From NCBI RefSeq assembly GCF_046630445.1, contig NC_092333.1, positions 338,395,001-338,459,000 of the forward strand: a DNA stretch of 64,000 nt. Direction: 5' to 3'. Within the stretch, counting starts at the first letter, position 1. Every line of letters starts with the position of its first letter. Shown here piece after piece: positions 10,265-23,263 of this stretch. Source of the DNA: Rutidosis leptorrhynchoides. Taxonomy: Eukaryota > Streptophyta > Magnoliopsida > Asterales > Asteraceae. The notes beneath the pieces are model-generated. The model did no database searches. It saw nothing but the letters and a program-made list of their open reading frames with translations, and was not told the origin of the DNA. The position numbers and the translations under genes were made by a program.

Positions 10265-10787
10265 CTGAGACAAACATGCTTAAAATGTTAACACAATGGT
10301 TAAGTGAATATCATAGGTTTAATAATTAATAAGTTTAGACCACAAGATTTATTTCAAAATGTCAAAATATTCAATATGCCATGAGTTATAATATCGAGCT
10401 AAACATTAACCCCTTACACTGTATGGGTGTCGGTAATCATTATTATGTACCCTTGACGATCGGTCAATGGGTAGAGACGTCGCTCTTAATAGGCCTACTC
10501 ACAATAATTAAGCTTGCAACATTTTAATTCCAGCAATTAATGATATTATGGCGGGGATTTGCATGTAAGAATACAAGTAACAATAATATCATGAAGTTGC
10601 ATATCAAAAAGTTTAAGCATTTGTGTCTAAATTATAAATCATTTAAAGCAAGCATGTGTCTCACCCCAAGATTTATAAAATACATAAAAATATGTAAAAA
10701 CGGGGCTATGAGTTCACCTTAGCAGCACAGAAGAGTTATTCCACAAGAGAAATGAATTGAACGGTAGAGCGTGATCGAGATCTCAAC
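10265..10787 (-). other. Leader splice-like module of solo LTR 10017-13403
   Basis: On the minus strand, CTCTAG then GTTGAG gives an acceptor-like edge (segment start 10787). The 70-nt segment ends at 10718 with GCTAAG then GTGAAC (donor-like). A 453-nt segment follows to TTTGTCTCAG then GTGAAG (acceptor AG at 10265-10266). Hairpins inside it: CCCC/GGGG arms (complement of 10702-10705 and 10664-10667) enclosing TACATA/TATGTA (10681-10686, 10691-10696); AGAG/CTCT (10473-10476, 10483-10486); TTGAC/GTCAA (10453-10467); TTAAC/GTTAA (10288-10303). Function is inferred. Confidence 0.5.
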
Positions 10788-11995
10788 CTAGAGATATAAT
10801 GTACGATCAGATATTGCCTAAAGGACTTAAGTAAAATAATTATACTAATGATAATGGTTTTCTAAAATTATTTCCATTTTCGGAAATTTACTATTTATGG
10901 AAAGTTTCCACTTATAGTAACTTTCTAATTATAGAAAGTTTGGGTTATAATCTATAACAAGACTTTGTACACCTTTACCCAAATCTCGTTGCTATCATAC
11001 AAGTCACTTGAATTATCAGTTGTTACCGGGCGCCCAGGATTCTTGACCAGAATCTATGTCATGGCATTCGAAATCCACAAGCGATTCCCATAAGGCAACA
11101 AGGACCACCCTAGGCCATATGTAGCGGTGAGGTTCGTATATAGTGCACGTTATCTTGATTATAACCTTCACATATTATAGGTTTATAATCTTTTATTATA
11201 TTGCTAAGTTAATTATATAGTTACTATTTGTATTATATAACTAATTATAGTTTAATAATTATATACGTACTATTATTCAAGCTATAATTTATATCTTAGA
11301 TTAATTAATATCTGCAATATACTAATCATTATCTTATATAATTGATATAACATAATTAGTAATATTATTTGTTATTTAGTTTACAAGATACTTAATAATA
11401 TAGTACTTTATTAATCCAATATTATCCATAAATACTTAAATAATTAATTAAATATCTAATAATCATATACATAATTTTTATAGTCTTAATTACTTATAAA
11501 AATTAGTAAAAAAATTTAAGAAAGTAATTTTATTACAATTTTGTATTTATATTTGTGTCCATTCTTAATTTAATCACAAAAAAAGTTTAATTCTATTTAA
11601 AATATTAAATATACATAAATAATAATTTTTAAAATTTTAATATGTTTTTACAGTTAATTAACCTATAGAAAAATATTAAATAAAATATTTCTTTATTTTT
11701 TATTTATTTCCTTATTTACCTCTTATTTACATAATAATAGTGTTTAATTAGGTAATAATTTTTAATTCGACCCATAAATTAATTTTTATATTTTTCTCAG
11801 ATCTAGACAAAGTTTATGAACTCAGAATTTTTTTTATTTACTGTATATATTTTTATTAGGAATTTCACCTAGTTTCCATAATTAAATAACACATAATTCG
11901 TATTTAATTTTTATAAATTATATTCTGACCTAAATAACTAAGTTAATTATCATAATTTACTAGAAAAATATTTCTAATGCTTAATTAGCCTTTTT

Positions 11996-12301
<306 letters not shown>

Positions 12302-13129
12302 TAATAGCTTGTTTTATTTAAATAAAATATAAAATCATATTATAAATCAAAAAAATTATTTTTCCTAGATCTCATATTACTTATTAATAATTAACATGTA
12401 TAATATATAATTTAATAAACTCAATATATAGATATTATTTATTTTTAAATGGTTCGGCCGAAAAATAAAAATAAAAATTTTAAAAATACAAAAACGAATT
12501 ATTTTTCTGAAAATTCAAATTTTTATAAAACTCATTCATCATGCTAATAATTATCATATAAGAAGTTGGATTTAATCAAGCTTGTAACAATTTAAAAAAA
12601 AATCATTGTTGTTGTTGTTGTTGTTGTTGTTTTCGGCCGAAAAAAAAACAAGAAAAAGAAAAAAAAACGAAAAGAAGAAAAAAAGAAAAGAAGAAAGAAA
12701 CTCACAAATATTTTTAGGGTTTGAGTGCTCCCAAGAATTTAATGAAAAATAATAAGGGGGTTAAGTCCCTATTTATAGTTTTTAATTACTTGGGCTTCAA
12801 GAAAATACATTCTATTTAAAAAATACAAATTAATTTCTTTTTCTTTTTTTTATCCGGCCGACTAGGCCTTTTTTTTTATTAAAAGGAACATTCTAGAATA
12901 TCTTATATTTTATTTTCTTTTATTTATTTAACATAATTTATTATATATTTATTTATATATTTCGGTATATGTATATATATACATATATTTTTTTTATTTT
13001 ATAAATTTACATTTGTTACCCATTACTTAATCATTTCATATATATACTCATTTTTATATTTTATTTATATTCTATTTACACTAATATAGAGTATATACTT
13101 TTTAATACGTACTATATATACAAATAATA

Positions 13130-13134
13130 ATAAC

Positions 13135-13213
<79 letters not shown>
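13130..13213. repeat. AAT trinucleotide microsatellite
   Basis: Roughly 25 AAT units with an AAC interruption near the start, inside the U3 side of the minus-strand solo LTR. Confidence 0.95.
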
Positions 13214-13403
13214 TTAGGGTTAGGGTTACATTAAATAATTAGGGTTTCACTAAATGATTAGGTTTACGGTTTAGTTCATTAATGACGAGTATTAATTATT
13301 TCATTTAATACGTCCGGATAACAACCCTAATAATGTACGAAACAACAATGAAACCCTAGGGGCATTATAGTCACTACAGAGTGGAAAAATGAGGCTTGTT
13401 ATA

Positions 13404-14440
13404 CATATACTCCACGCCAAAGTTAACAGTTCATACTAGGCGAACAATGACACCTGCGAGCGCATGTGAATATTTAGCAGGCAGAACATCGATGTTGGTT
13501 GTCAAACTAATGATCGCACTCCCTTGGATAATGTACGAAGAAAATGCAGGCTTCACATATTCCCAAGTTATCATCTTTGCTCTCCCCAAGTACGTCTTCA
13601 GGGCACACTACCAATTCTGCGGGGGCAAAAAAAGAAAAAGAGTCAGGAAGATTTATTGGCTATACTGGCTCAAGCTGTGCCAGATAAATATGTGCAGGCA
13701 TTCACAGTGCCAGATAAAGGAGAAGAAGTTTTTGATAACTTTTACGTAGGGATAATGGGGCGAAAGGTGAAACCTTTCATGGAAGTCGCACCAGCTAATG
13801 AAAAGTTCGCACCCCATATTGCTAACTATGTGCCCAAATCTCCTCCTATCATTCCTTTAACTATGGGATGGTATGATCGTATGACCGATCTGGATGATTC
13901 TTTACAAAGATATAAAGGAACTGCGCGCGCTCAGGCTTGGAATGATGAAACCAAGTGCCTTGAATTTCAAATTTTACTGCAGGGGGTCGCGAGGGAATGG
14001 TTTAGAAATTTGTCATTGCCGCTCGTTACTTCCTATAATGATCCTCGAGCACGTTTCTTGTTGAACTTCCATAACATGTACGCGTGAAAAAGGACGCATG
14101 TCGAATGTCATGACATCTGGGAGGGGGCAAGAGAGTCCCTTATGGTTTCATACACGGGTTGTGTAAAGATCGGAATCTTGCCTTGTGGCAACGCCTGCAC
14201 ATGAAGGTCCCCGATACTCTAGCAGAAGCCATGAAAGAAGCGCATAAGCATATGCGTGCGAGAGAAGATACTACGCGTAATAGTGGTAAAAATTCTGATA
14301 GTAGAGGTAATAGAGACTACAATTCTTATCGTGGAAAAACCGTTCGATCGAAGCGCAAAAGTGACAATTATAGTCAGGGCTCCGTGTCATCAAAATACAA
14401 TAACAAGTTTCAAAAGTTAAGAAACTCTGAATAAGGGAAG
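13404..14440 (+). pseudogene. Tat gag, central part
   Basis: Continues the gag frame after the solo LTR (YSTPKLTVHTRRTMTPAS), then shifts frame near 13600 into the part with EDLLAILAQAVPDKYV and PLTMGWYDRMTDLDDSL, followed by QAWNDETKCLEFQILLQGVA and RARFLLNFHNMYA. The last is the gag-domain region, folding the capsid. Another shift or stop at about 14087 leads to LCKDRNLALWQRLHMKVPDT and a basic Arg/Lys-rich stretch ending at 14434. At least two frame changes and several stops make it inactive. Confidence 0.8.
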
Positions 14441-14872
14441 CGTCACTTCCCAATTCAGAATTTCGCGATTATGCGGGAATTGACTAAAACGCCGAAGGAA
14501 ATCCTAGCAACTGAACCGATCTATATGACGTTTGCGTCTCCTGCCAAAATGTTAGAATATACTAGGAGAGACAAATCAAAATTTTGTGAATTCCATGACG
14601 ATTATGGACATGAAATCAATCGCTGCAAATCCTTTATCGAAAAAGTAATCGAGTGCTTAAGGAAGGGTGAGATTAATCACCTAAAACTAGTCAAAAAGCA
14701 AGGTACTTCACTGCAGAATAACTCGTCAGAAAAATCTGCACTGAACCAAAAGAACGGAAGTGACAAAATTTCTGATAAAAAATATATGTGGTGCATGCAT
14801 GGCATTCTGGTCAGAGGCATAAGGCGAAGCAGTTGGAGGAATGAGAAGCAGAAGCTATCACTTTCCCTCTGA
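14441..14872 (+). pseudogene. Tat gag, zinc-knuckle region
   Basis: The frame 14471-14872 contains ATEPIYMTFASPAKMLEYTR and the Tat-type knuckle CEFHDDYGHEINRC, which binds RNA in intact gag. It ends in a Lys/Ser-rich linker. A stop just after 14434 and another at 14870 separate it from gag upstream and protease downstream. Confidence 0.75.
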
Positions 14873-14879
14873 TGCAAAC

Positions 14880-15062
14880 GAGTTATCTTTCGCATGCTCC
14901 CATAATTATCAAAGGTCGCATCATCGATTGTGGGTAAAAGGTAAGGCGATTAAACATCGATACAGGATGTAATGTCAATGTTATGTATGAGCATTGCTTT
15001 AGGCAATTTCCAGCAACAATCAAATCTAAGATGCGTGCGCCCACGACCGTTTTATCGGTTTC
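14880..15062 (+). pseudogene. Tat protease, N-terminal fragment with DTG
   Basis: Across one frameshift the strand reads SYLSHAPIIIKGRIIDCG and then NIDTGCNVNVMYEHCFRQF. The aspartic protease DTG codons are 14959-14967. The fragment breaks off at 15062 after VLSV, where element 2 is inserted, and resumes at 25126 (SSESAWPL). Confidence 0.75.
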
Positions 15063-16968
15063 TGATGTGTGAGCGATGGTGTATGAAATACACTATTATT
15101 TTTAATACGAAATACGGTACAATTTACACAAGTTTTATTTAATTATTAGATGGGATATACCTAAACCTTGCTACAACACTATAGGCAGTGTACCTAATCG
15201 TAGAGTAGTGTAGTTTTTAGTAAGTCCGGTTCGTTCCACAGGGAGCTAGTGATTACGTACTATATTTTTATACAACTATATTTATATAAAATATATATAA
15301 TTATATATAGTATTATTATTATTATTATTATTATAAAAGAGGGTTTACCATTTAATGACCGGTTTGTCAATTTTATATTTTAAGCATAAAGATAAATGAC
15401 GATAATTAAAGTGCATAAAATAAATGACAATATTTAAATGACAATATATAAAATTGCTATAAATAAAATGACAATAATTAAAAGTACGATGAGAAATACA
15501 ATAAAAGAATTATGCTTATTTAAACTTCCGTAATCATGATGTTTGACGTTTTGATTTTAATTTATTTCTCTGGGTTAATTGTCCGTTGTCCTGGATTTAT
15601 TTGAAACCTATCTGGTTTTTGCCCATAATAGTCCATCGGTCATAATTATAAAATGCTCGTCAAATTAACCTTATACCCGAAGTCAAATATTTTAACTAAT
15701 TAGGGATTTAGACCGTAACAAGGTTTTAATGATTTGTTAATTACACCAGGTTATCGACTGTGTGTAATCCAAGGTTTTAATTCTTTGTTAACAATTACAC
15801 TAATTACCCTTGTATGTAATCCACCCCTATTTTAATTATTCCATGATATATTAATTTATTCACTTGGCCAAAACCTAATTGATTAATTAAATGATTATAA
15901 ACGATTCCGTATAAACGTCACTAAATAGGACATTCATAATCATTTAATAATTATTAGATTAACTAATTTGAGAATGGGTTTTTTGAGAATGGGTTTAACA
16001 GATTCAAATTAGTTGTCATTCTATTAGACAATTACCCCCATGCATTAATAGTCCATAGTCCAATGTCCACAACTGTCGGTCTTTTGGCCAAACCCTAATT
16101 ATGGTCCAAAGCCCAATAACATCGTCATAATATTTAGTCCAACATTGTGATTACTTCAGCTAAAATAAGCATAATAATAACTTAGTTACGAGACATTAAT
16201 TTAAAAAAGGAAGAACATAGCTTACAATGATTATTAATAACGTAGCGTTACACGAACAACGTTTCGACTTAAAACCCGTAAAACATTTCTTACAATAACC
16301 CAATTATTATTAAACTTTAATTAAAATTAAAATTAAAATTATAAATATATATATATATTACATATAGAGAGAAAGAAAGAAGTATGTGAAGGTGTGGGTG
16401 TTCTAAACTGAATTCGATTTCTATTTATAGACTTGGCCAAACTTTAGGGCTCATGCGATCGCATGAGCTTCTAGTTCATCTGCCATGCGATCGCATGGAC
16501 AGGCTGTCCAGGCTCAATCATCGATTTAAAACGTGGGCTGCTCGATTAAATTAATATATAATATAATATAATATATATAATTATATATATATATATTATA
16601 TTATATTCTTGGGCATAGTAGACTTGTAATTTTAGCTCAGTTGAGTCATACGTTGATAGTTGGTTCATGTCTCAGTTCCGGATTTTCGAACGCCTTTTCG
16701 TATGATTTAATATCTTGTACTTTACATTTCGCAGCTTGTACTCTTGTCATTTTTAGACGTTATTCAATAATAAATTGAACCACTTGGATTGTATCTTGTG
16801 CATTTGAGCTTTTTGGTCATTTGCGTCTTTAAATCGTCGTTTTCGTCTTTGGTCTTCACATTTATTTATTTAAACGAATATTACTTGTAAATAGAACAAT
16901 TGCAACTAAAAGCTTTACATATTGGAAGGATATTGCGCCTAAATATATGTTCATTTGGAGCACTATCA
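15063..16968 (-). repeat. Element 2 3' LTR, 1906 bp
   Basis: Starts TGATGTGTGAGCGATGG, ends GAGCACTATCA, and aligns with 23264-25125 with scattered substitutions and indels. The minus-strand TATA box TATAAATAG (16421-16429) is intact here. Paired GCGATCGC-centred palindromes lie at 16449-16468 and 16483-16498. Confidence 0.88.
16449..16498. repeat. Pair of GCGATCGC-centred palindromes (3' LTR copy)
   Basis: GCTCATGCGATCGCATGAGC (16449-16468, 20 bp) and CCATGCGATCGCATGG (16483-16498, 16 bp) are both perfect, sharing the core CATGCGATCGCATG. On the minus strand they sit about 20-70 bases upstream of the TATA box. Confidence 0.9.
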
Positions 16969-19228
16969 AATATCCCCACACTTGAGCGTTGCTTGTCCTT
17001 AAGCAATACAGAACTTGAAATTAAATCACACTTCGCTCGAATCAATTTTTATTCTCACACTTTATACATCAGTGATTTTAATACGACGGTATAAACAATG
17101 ATAGTAACGATGTGGTTTACAGTCCCACATGACTATGAAAATTTAGATCCTTTAAGGAAATTGGATCTTTATGAAAATATTTGATCTTTTGGAAATTCAT
17201 TCTAGCTTTTACCGTAGATAAGTTTTCCAGAATAACCCTTCACCGGTGTTTGCAAAATGTTTTTGTGGGTTGTGTGGGTTTCAGATTTGAAAATTTTAGT
17301 TCCAAACTTGCGGTTTTGTGTCACCCACTTTCTAACCTTGTATTAGTAAAGCAACACGTCCAGTATACTTGTTCCGTATATTACCTTTCGATAAACTACC
17401 ATCCGGTTGTAAAGGAAAGCGTTGAACAAGCAACTGTTAAGGCAATGTCTAATGACATGCAGATGTTCATGGTCCACAAAGTGTCGGATGTAATTACTAT
17501 CCTTTGTAGGAGAAATACTAAAGATCACCCTATAATTTTTCGGTCTGGCACAAGGTCCTGTCTTTGACCATGCTATGCAACCACCATTTTTACGGTTGAC
17601 ACCCGATTTGATTCAGGTGACCTAATGAATTCTCAGAATTTTACGTTCAATGGTAATGAACGCATTGAAAATAGGTTTTCAGAAAACAAATCGGTTTTAA
17701 TTTTGATCAAAATATTTTCTCGTTCAAGCTCGAGTTTAGATATCATCGAATTCCATGAGTTTATAATTTTCAATCTTTAAAGTCAATCTCAAGGATTGAG
17801 TAATATCAGTCTTAAAAGCTGATTTTTGATCTTTAAGGAGATTATCCTTTCTAGGGGTCTGATTCATTAGTCTTATCAAGCTAATTTACACAGTGCCCTC
17901 CCCATTTTACGAGATAGATCCTCTCATGGTTAGGATAAGTGTGACCACTTGGCGACCCTATTTGATGCTGAGGTCCATGGATTTCCTGCTGATTTTAGAG
18001 ATGACTTTTCTAGATTTTTCGTCACCCTACAGCTGGTCTGGACGACAACTTCCTGACCTAAATTAAGAAGCGCGTGTCTTTTTTGGAAGACTTTACTTCT
18101 TTTTAATGATAAAATTGATTCATCGTGTAGATCCATCTTTCTTTCAAATATATTACAGTAAATCGGGTAAAACTTGATTAGTATCATCCAAAAAGTTCCT
18201 GCAATAATCTTGTACAAAAATATGTGATATATGCTTTAAAGAACTTGGTGCCTTCTTCCCACACTTAGCTTTTATTTTATTTCTTTCTTTGCCTTTTTAT
18301 TTTCCTTTATTCCATTTTAAATGAATTCAAGCATTTTGGGTTGTTTCTCAATTTATGTCCTTTCTGAGGTAACAATAATTTCGGTTTATCACCTAGTTTT
18401 ATGGTTCATAAATATGTATATACATGATTTTGAGTTCATTTAGTTGAAATTTTTTCAAATTTTCACAAAATTTGGCAATTAAACCAAGTGTAAACACAAG
18501 AGAATTTATAACCCTTTTCCACACTTGAGATCTTGTAATGCCCTCAGTTGCAAGAAATCAGTAAAAATTTAAATTCATGAGGGTGATTAGTGTAGAAAAA
18601 TGATTAAAAATACCGAGTTTGCAAACATATTGTTTGTTCGAATGATAAATGGTGCACATCATTCGCTCATTCCTGCAGTTATTATATCACATTTGATATT
18701 TTGCGTCTTGTCGTAAAAATTAAAAGCTTTTGCTGAATTTAATGCCAGTCTTTGAAAGTGCGCTGTTTTACCCTATTTTGTATATAACATAAAATACAAA
18801 CATATATATATATACACACATATTTTTGAAGTTTGGTATATAACCCCACGTTCATATAATATTTTTGGCATACTTTAGATCAATGATATTAAAATAATGA
18901 TAACAAAATTTTTCGCCCCGTCCTTGGGTAAAGCAATTTCAGTTCTATGACCTAGTGTTTAACTCACGACGAATTTTAGAAATTATTTTCTAAACTTAAT
19001 GAAATAAAGTAAATTTTGTTTTTAAATTCACACAAAACTTAAATTTAAAAAGCGTATTAATTTCATACAAAACCTACAAAACAAAAATTCATAATGGGGG
19101 AGAAAACTAGTTCTTTAGTGTCTGCTAGTGGAAAAGACCAATCGGATTCCATTCTCGAAACTACACGAGAACAGAAAAACTAACTCTAGACAACATTTTC
19201 TTTTTAGAACATTTGAATCTTCCCACAC
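16969..19228 (-). other. Element 2 non-coding 3' internal region
   Basis: Homologous to 641-2960 of element 1, with the same order of recognisable blocks and decayed copies of the AAGTGTGGGGA motif (complement of about 16974, 18256, 18518 and 19221). No pol frame is seen. The short ORFs at 17181-17567 and 17930-18217 are mirrored in element 1 only as broken frames, so I do not call them genes. Confidence 0.65.
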
Positions 19229-21938
19229 TTTGGTAGTTGTGGTGTCGAAATTGTGATTAACTTCATCGTCAATTTCTCTTGGACCATAATCAACTTGCAT
19301 ATCTGTGACTTTTGCTTTAAGCCAGTGGCCGGCATCTTCTGTAACATCCACAAATTCAACTAGTTTTGCCTTTTCTTTAGGTGACAGATTAGATACTAAC
19401 CGGTTACATAACTTAAAGTTCCCTTTAATTCTAGCATCGTAAACCCGTTTAATAAGTTTCTTCATTGAACTGTTAATAACGGGATCATTTTATTTCGTAT
19501 CAACAACGTGGTTCTTTGTTATCAGGTCATCATTAGGTGTTACTTCATCTTCCCCACACTTAGGCGTTTTATTATTGTTAAGCACTACCGTTGGAGTTGG
19601 TAAAACAATATGGTTTTTACCAATCATTTTTATTGGTTCAACGATTTTGGTTGGTAGAGATTTAGACTTTCGAATCACAAAGGTGATCGATTTTCCCCAT
19701 TACTAAGTGTCATTCTACCCTCTTTTACATCAATTAACTCCCCGATGGATGTTAAGAATGGTCGACCTAAAATTAGAGGAATGTTTGAGTCCTCTTCTAT
19801 GTCAATGATAATAAATTCGACTAAAAAGGTTAAATTACCCACTTGAACGGGTAGGTTGTCAGCAATTCCAACTGGGTGCTTAATGGTTTGATCAAAGAGT
19901 CGAACACTCATTTCCGTTGGACTTAACTCACCTATACCTAATCTCTTATATAACGAAAGAGGCATAAAACTCACACTTGCACCTAAATCTGCTAGTGCAT
20001 CATACATGACACAATCACTAAGTAGACAAGGAACAATAAATTCTTCCGGATCACCCAACTTGGGTGGAAGTTTTGGTGGAACTATCTTCACCGGGTTTAC
20101 TTTTATGGTTTTGTTCATGCACTTCTTATTCTTTTTCTTCTTTCCAAAGGTATCACAAACTTTATTACCTATCACTTGCTCATACTCAACTCCTTTTCTT
20201 GGAAACGGGATGGGTAGTCTGTATGGTGCCACCACTGGCTTTACATACTCGGGTGATGGTGGTGGTGTAACTTCTTCATTGTTACTCACATCTAAAACCT
20301 TCCCATCTTCTGGTGCTGGTTTTTCAGAATTTGTTGACACCATATTAACATTCTCATTCCGAGGATTTACTTCAGTATTACTCGGTAGCTTTCCTTGTTC
20401 CCTCTCACTCATCATGCTAGCAAGAGTACCTACGTGTTTTTCTAGATTCAAAATGGAAGCTTGTTGAGTTCTAAATGACTGATCAAATCTCTCATTTGTT
20501 TGGGTTTGAGTTGCAATAAATTGTGTTTGAGATTCAACTAGCTTTTGTACCATTTCTTCCAGATTTGACTTTTTCTCTTCGGTTTGTTGTGGTAGTTTAT
20601 ATAAGCTAGGTCTTTGTTGATTGAAAGTGTTGTTTTGAGTTGGTTGGTTATTCGAACCTTGTTGGTTATACGAGTTATTGTTGGGTCCATTTGGATTGTA
20701 AAGAATGTTTTGATTTCAATTGAAGTTTGGCCTTGGCGGTTGATAATTATTTTGATAATTATTTCCCGGTCTTTGGTTTATGTAGGAAACATTCTCACGT
20801 TGTTCCATCGTTTGCTCAATGTGACAATTTTTCGTTAAATGTGGTCCACCGCATTGCTCACAACTGATTCGTATTGCGTGAATATCTTTAGTCATCTTTT
20901 TCATTCGTCTCTCAAAAGCATCTATTTTTGCGGAAACAGAATCAAAGTCATGGCTAGAATCGGCTCTAGCCTCTTTAGATGAATGAAAGATATCTTTTTC
21001 CTGATGCCACTCATGTGAGTGGAGGCTGTATTATCAATTATCTTGTGAGCTTCGGTTGCGGTTTTTTTCATAATGGAACCACCAGCTGCTGTGTCGATGT
21101 CTTTTCGTGTGGCGATGTCGACACCTTTGTAAAATATTTGCACTATTTGAAAAGTATCTAAACCGTGTTGAGGATATCCTCTCAACATCCTTCCAAATCT
21201 TGTCCACGCCTCATATAACGTTTCATTTAGCTTTTGCACGAACGTGGCAATTTCTCCTTGAAGTCTCACGGCTTTAGATGCCAGAAAGAATCTTTTAAGA
21301 AATTTCTCAACTAAAACATCCCATGTGTCAATCGCTCCTTCAGATAACGATTCTAATCAATGTTTGGCTTCTCCCTTTAAAGTCCAGGAGAACAACATAA
21401 GATAAATTGTTTCATCCTCAACTTCTCGGATTTTAAATAGATTACAAATCCTATTAAAAGTTCGAAGATGGTCGTTTGAATCTTCTTTTGCTGTACCACT
21501 AAATTGGCATTGATTAGTGACCATGTGTAGGATTTGTCCTTTGATTTCAAAATCTGGCACAATAACATCTGACTGATTAATGGCGTGACCTTGGCCCGTG
21601 CGTATGGCTCTCATTCGGTCTTCCATACTTTGAGGTTCCGTTACTTCCATATTTAAATTTGTTGAATTCGAATCACTAGAAGATTCTGATTTAACGATTT
21701 GTGGTTCAGGACGAATGATTAGTGGTTCAGGATCTTGGAATTGTCCTTGAATATCCTTCGGGTTCTCAATTGTGAAGTAGGGTTCAAAAAATGGATTATC
21801 GGAAATTTGAATTGGAGTACTTATTTGACTTGACGATGATTCTAAAGAAAAATCAACGGTGACAATATTGGCTAGATGTCTTGATCGAGTTACAGGTGGT
21901 GAACGTATGAAAGGTGGTGAGCGTTTTGCTCGGTGCAT
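19229..21938 (-). pseudogene. Element 2 gag-protease, broken
   Basis: Starts at ATG 21938 with the same N-terminus as element 1 (MHRAKRSPPFIRSPPVTRSR) and follows it throughout: gag domain, knuckle CEQCGGPHLTKNC (about 20840), protease DLGASVSFMP (about 19990) and the conserved tail. It is split into at least five frames, with an in-frame stop at 21357-21359, shifts near 21270 and 20910, a stop upstream of 20716, a frame break near 19680 and a stop at 19490. The terminal stop of element 1 is lost here (the TAA equivalent at 19229-19231 reads AAA), so the last frame runs on to 19115. Confidence 0.85.
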
Positions 21939-23056
21939 TCACTGAATATCCTATTAGTTATAAAAATAAAATTATATAAGTTATCAAATTAATAGACTTT
22001 TGTGATTTTGCCCACGTTTCGAATAGCCAATAGATGCAGCAGGTAGCCAGGACCCTTTAAATCGGAAGTCCACAACTCGCCACTAACAAATCTAACTATT
22101 ACTACGAACCAGAAAATTGGTGTCTATCAATTTAATAGCTTACAATAATTTTTCGTCAAAATTTTGAAATAAAAATCTATGTCCTAAAAACTAGCGCGTA
22201 GAAACGAAAAAGAAAAAGAAACGCGTCGAAAAACGTCGAAAAATAAAAATATGAAAGAAAAACGTCGAAACTTAAAAGTCTAAAAATTAAATTTAAAAAT
22301 TCGCGCTTAAAGGTATTAAGGCTTAAAAGGAATTCTATTTCGAAAACGGAAATAAACTTAATTTAGGCACTAAAATATATTAAATACTTAAAGCGGCGTC
22401 GTAAATTTATAAAGCTTCTAAAATCTAATTCTAAAGAAAAGATCTTAAGGAAAATTACGACAAAAACTAAAAATCTAATTTTAAACTAAGGAGAAATTAT
22501 AACTAAAACTATAATTACGAACTAAATGATAAAAAAATACAAACTCTAAAAAATAAAAATGATAAAAATAGGATTTTATATAAAAATATTATTTTTATAT
22601 TATTACTATATAAAAATACTTAAACTTAATATTACAAATTATAAATTAAAACTAGAATTAATAATATGTTAAAATAATTGAACCCTAGTTAATAATAATA
22701 ATTTAATTAAACCTATTGATTTAAATAATATAAATAATTATAAACCCTAATCGTAATTAATGTCCGAGGTCAGGCCTGTCAGATCAGCTCATGCGACCGC
22801 ATGAGATTTGACCTTCTGGGTCATGCGATCGCATAACCCAATTTTCCAGAATTGATTCGGGCTTCGAACAGGCTTCGGCCCAATAGTAATTAATTTTTAT
22901 TTTGGGCTTCGAATTTTAATTCTGGCCCATTACAGTTTGTAATATTTATTTGTTTTTAAATATTTTTTTATAATAGATAGATAATTTTTATAAAATAAAA
23001 ATAAACTTATATTATAAAAATCTAAATAAAAATACTTTGTAATTTTATATATTATA

Positions 23057-23119
<63 letters not shown>

Positions 23120-23239
23120 TTTTTAATTTTATATATTTTTTTATCACTTATTATAAATACAAAATATTTTTTACGAAATAAGAAATAATATATTTTTACA
23201 AAAATATAGTTTTAATAAAATATAGCTTTTTTCATCGAG
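21939..23239 (-). other. Element 2 untranslated leader
   Basis: AT-rich leader between primer site and gag, homologous in position to 5682-6764. It contains a third copy of the palindrome pair (22787-22839) and a TA microsatellite (23060-23116). No frame is seen. Confidence 0.6.
22787..22839. repeat. Palindrome pair repeated in element 2 leader
   Basis: GCTCATGCGACCGCATGAG (22787-22805) and an imperfect 22-bp palindrome (22818-22839) around ATGCGATCGCAT, each with one mismatch, spaced as in the LTR pair. The same two-palindrome unit thus occurs three times in this element. Confidence 0.8.
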
Positions 23240-23257
23240 TCCCTAGCAGCGGTGTCA
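23240..23257 (-). promoter_or_regulatory. Element 2 primer-binding site, decayed
   Basis: TCCCTAGCAGCGGTGTCA on the plus strand aligns with the element 1 site, with four changes that are all C-to-T or G-to-A, the pattern of methylated-cytosine decay. Confidence 0.75.
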
Positions 23258-23263
23258 AAAACT

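Noticed and set aside
17181..17567. 128-codon open frame in element 2
   Set aside because: The homologous stretch in element 1, which is younger and better preserved, is not open, so it is unlikely to be a gene.
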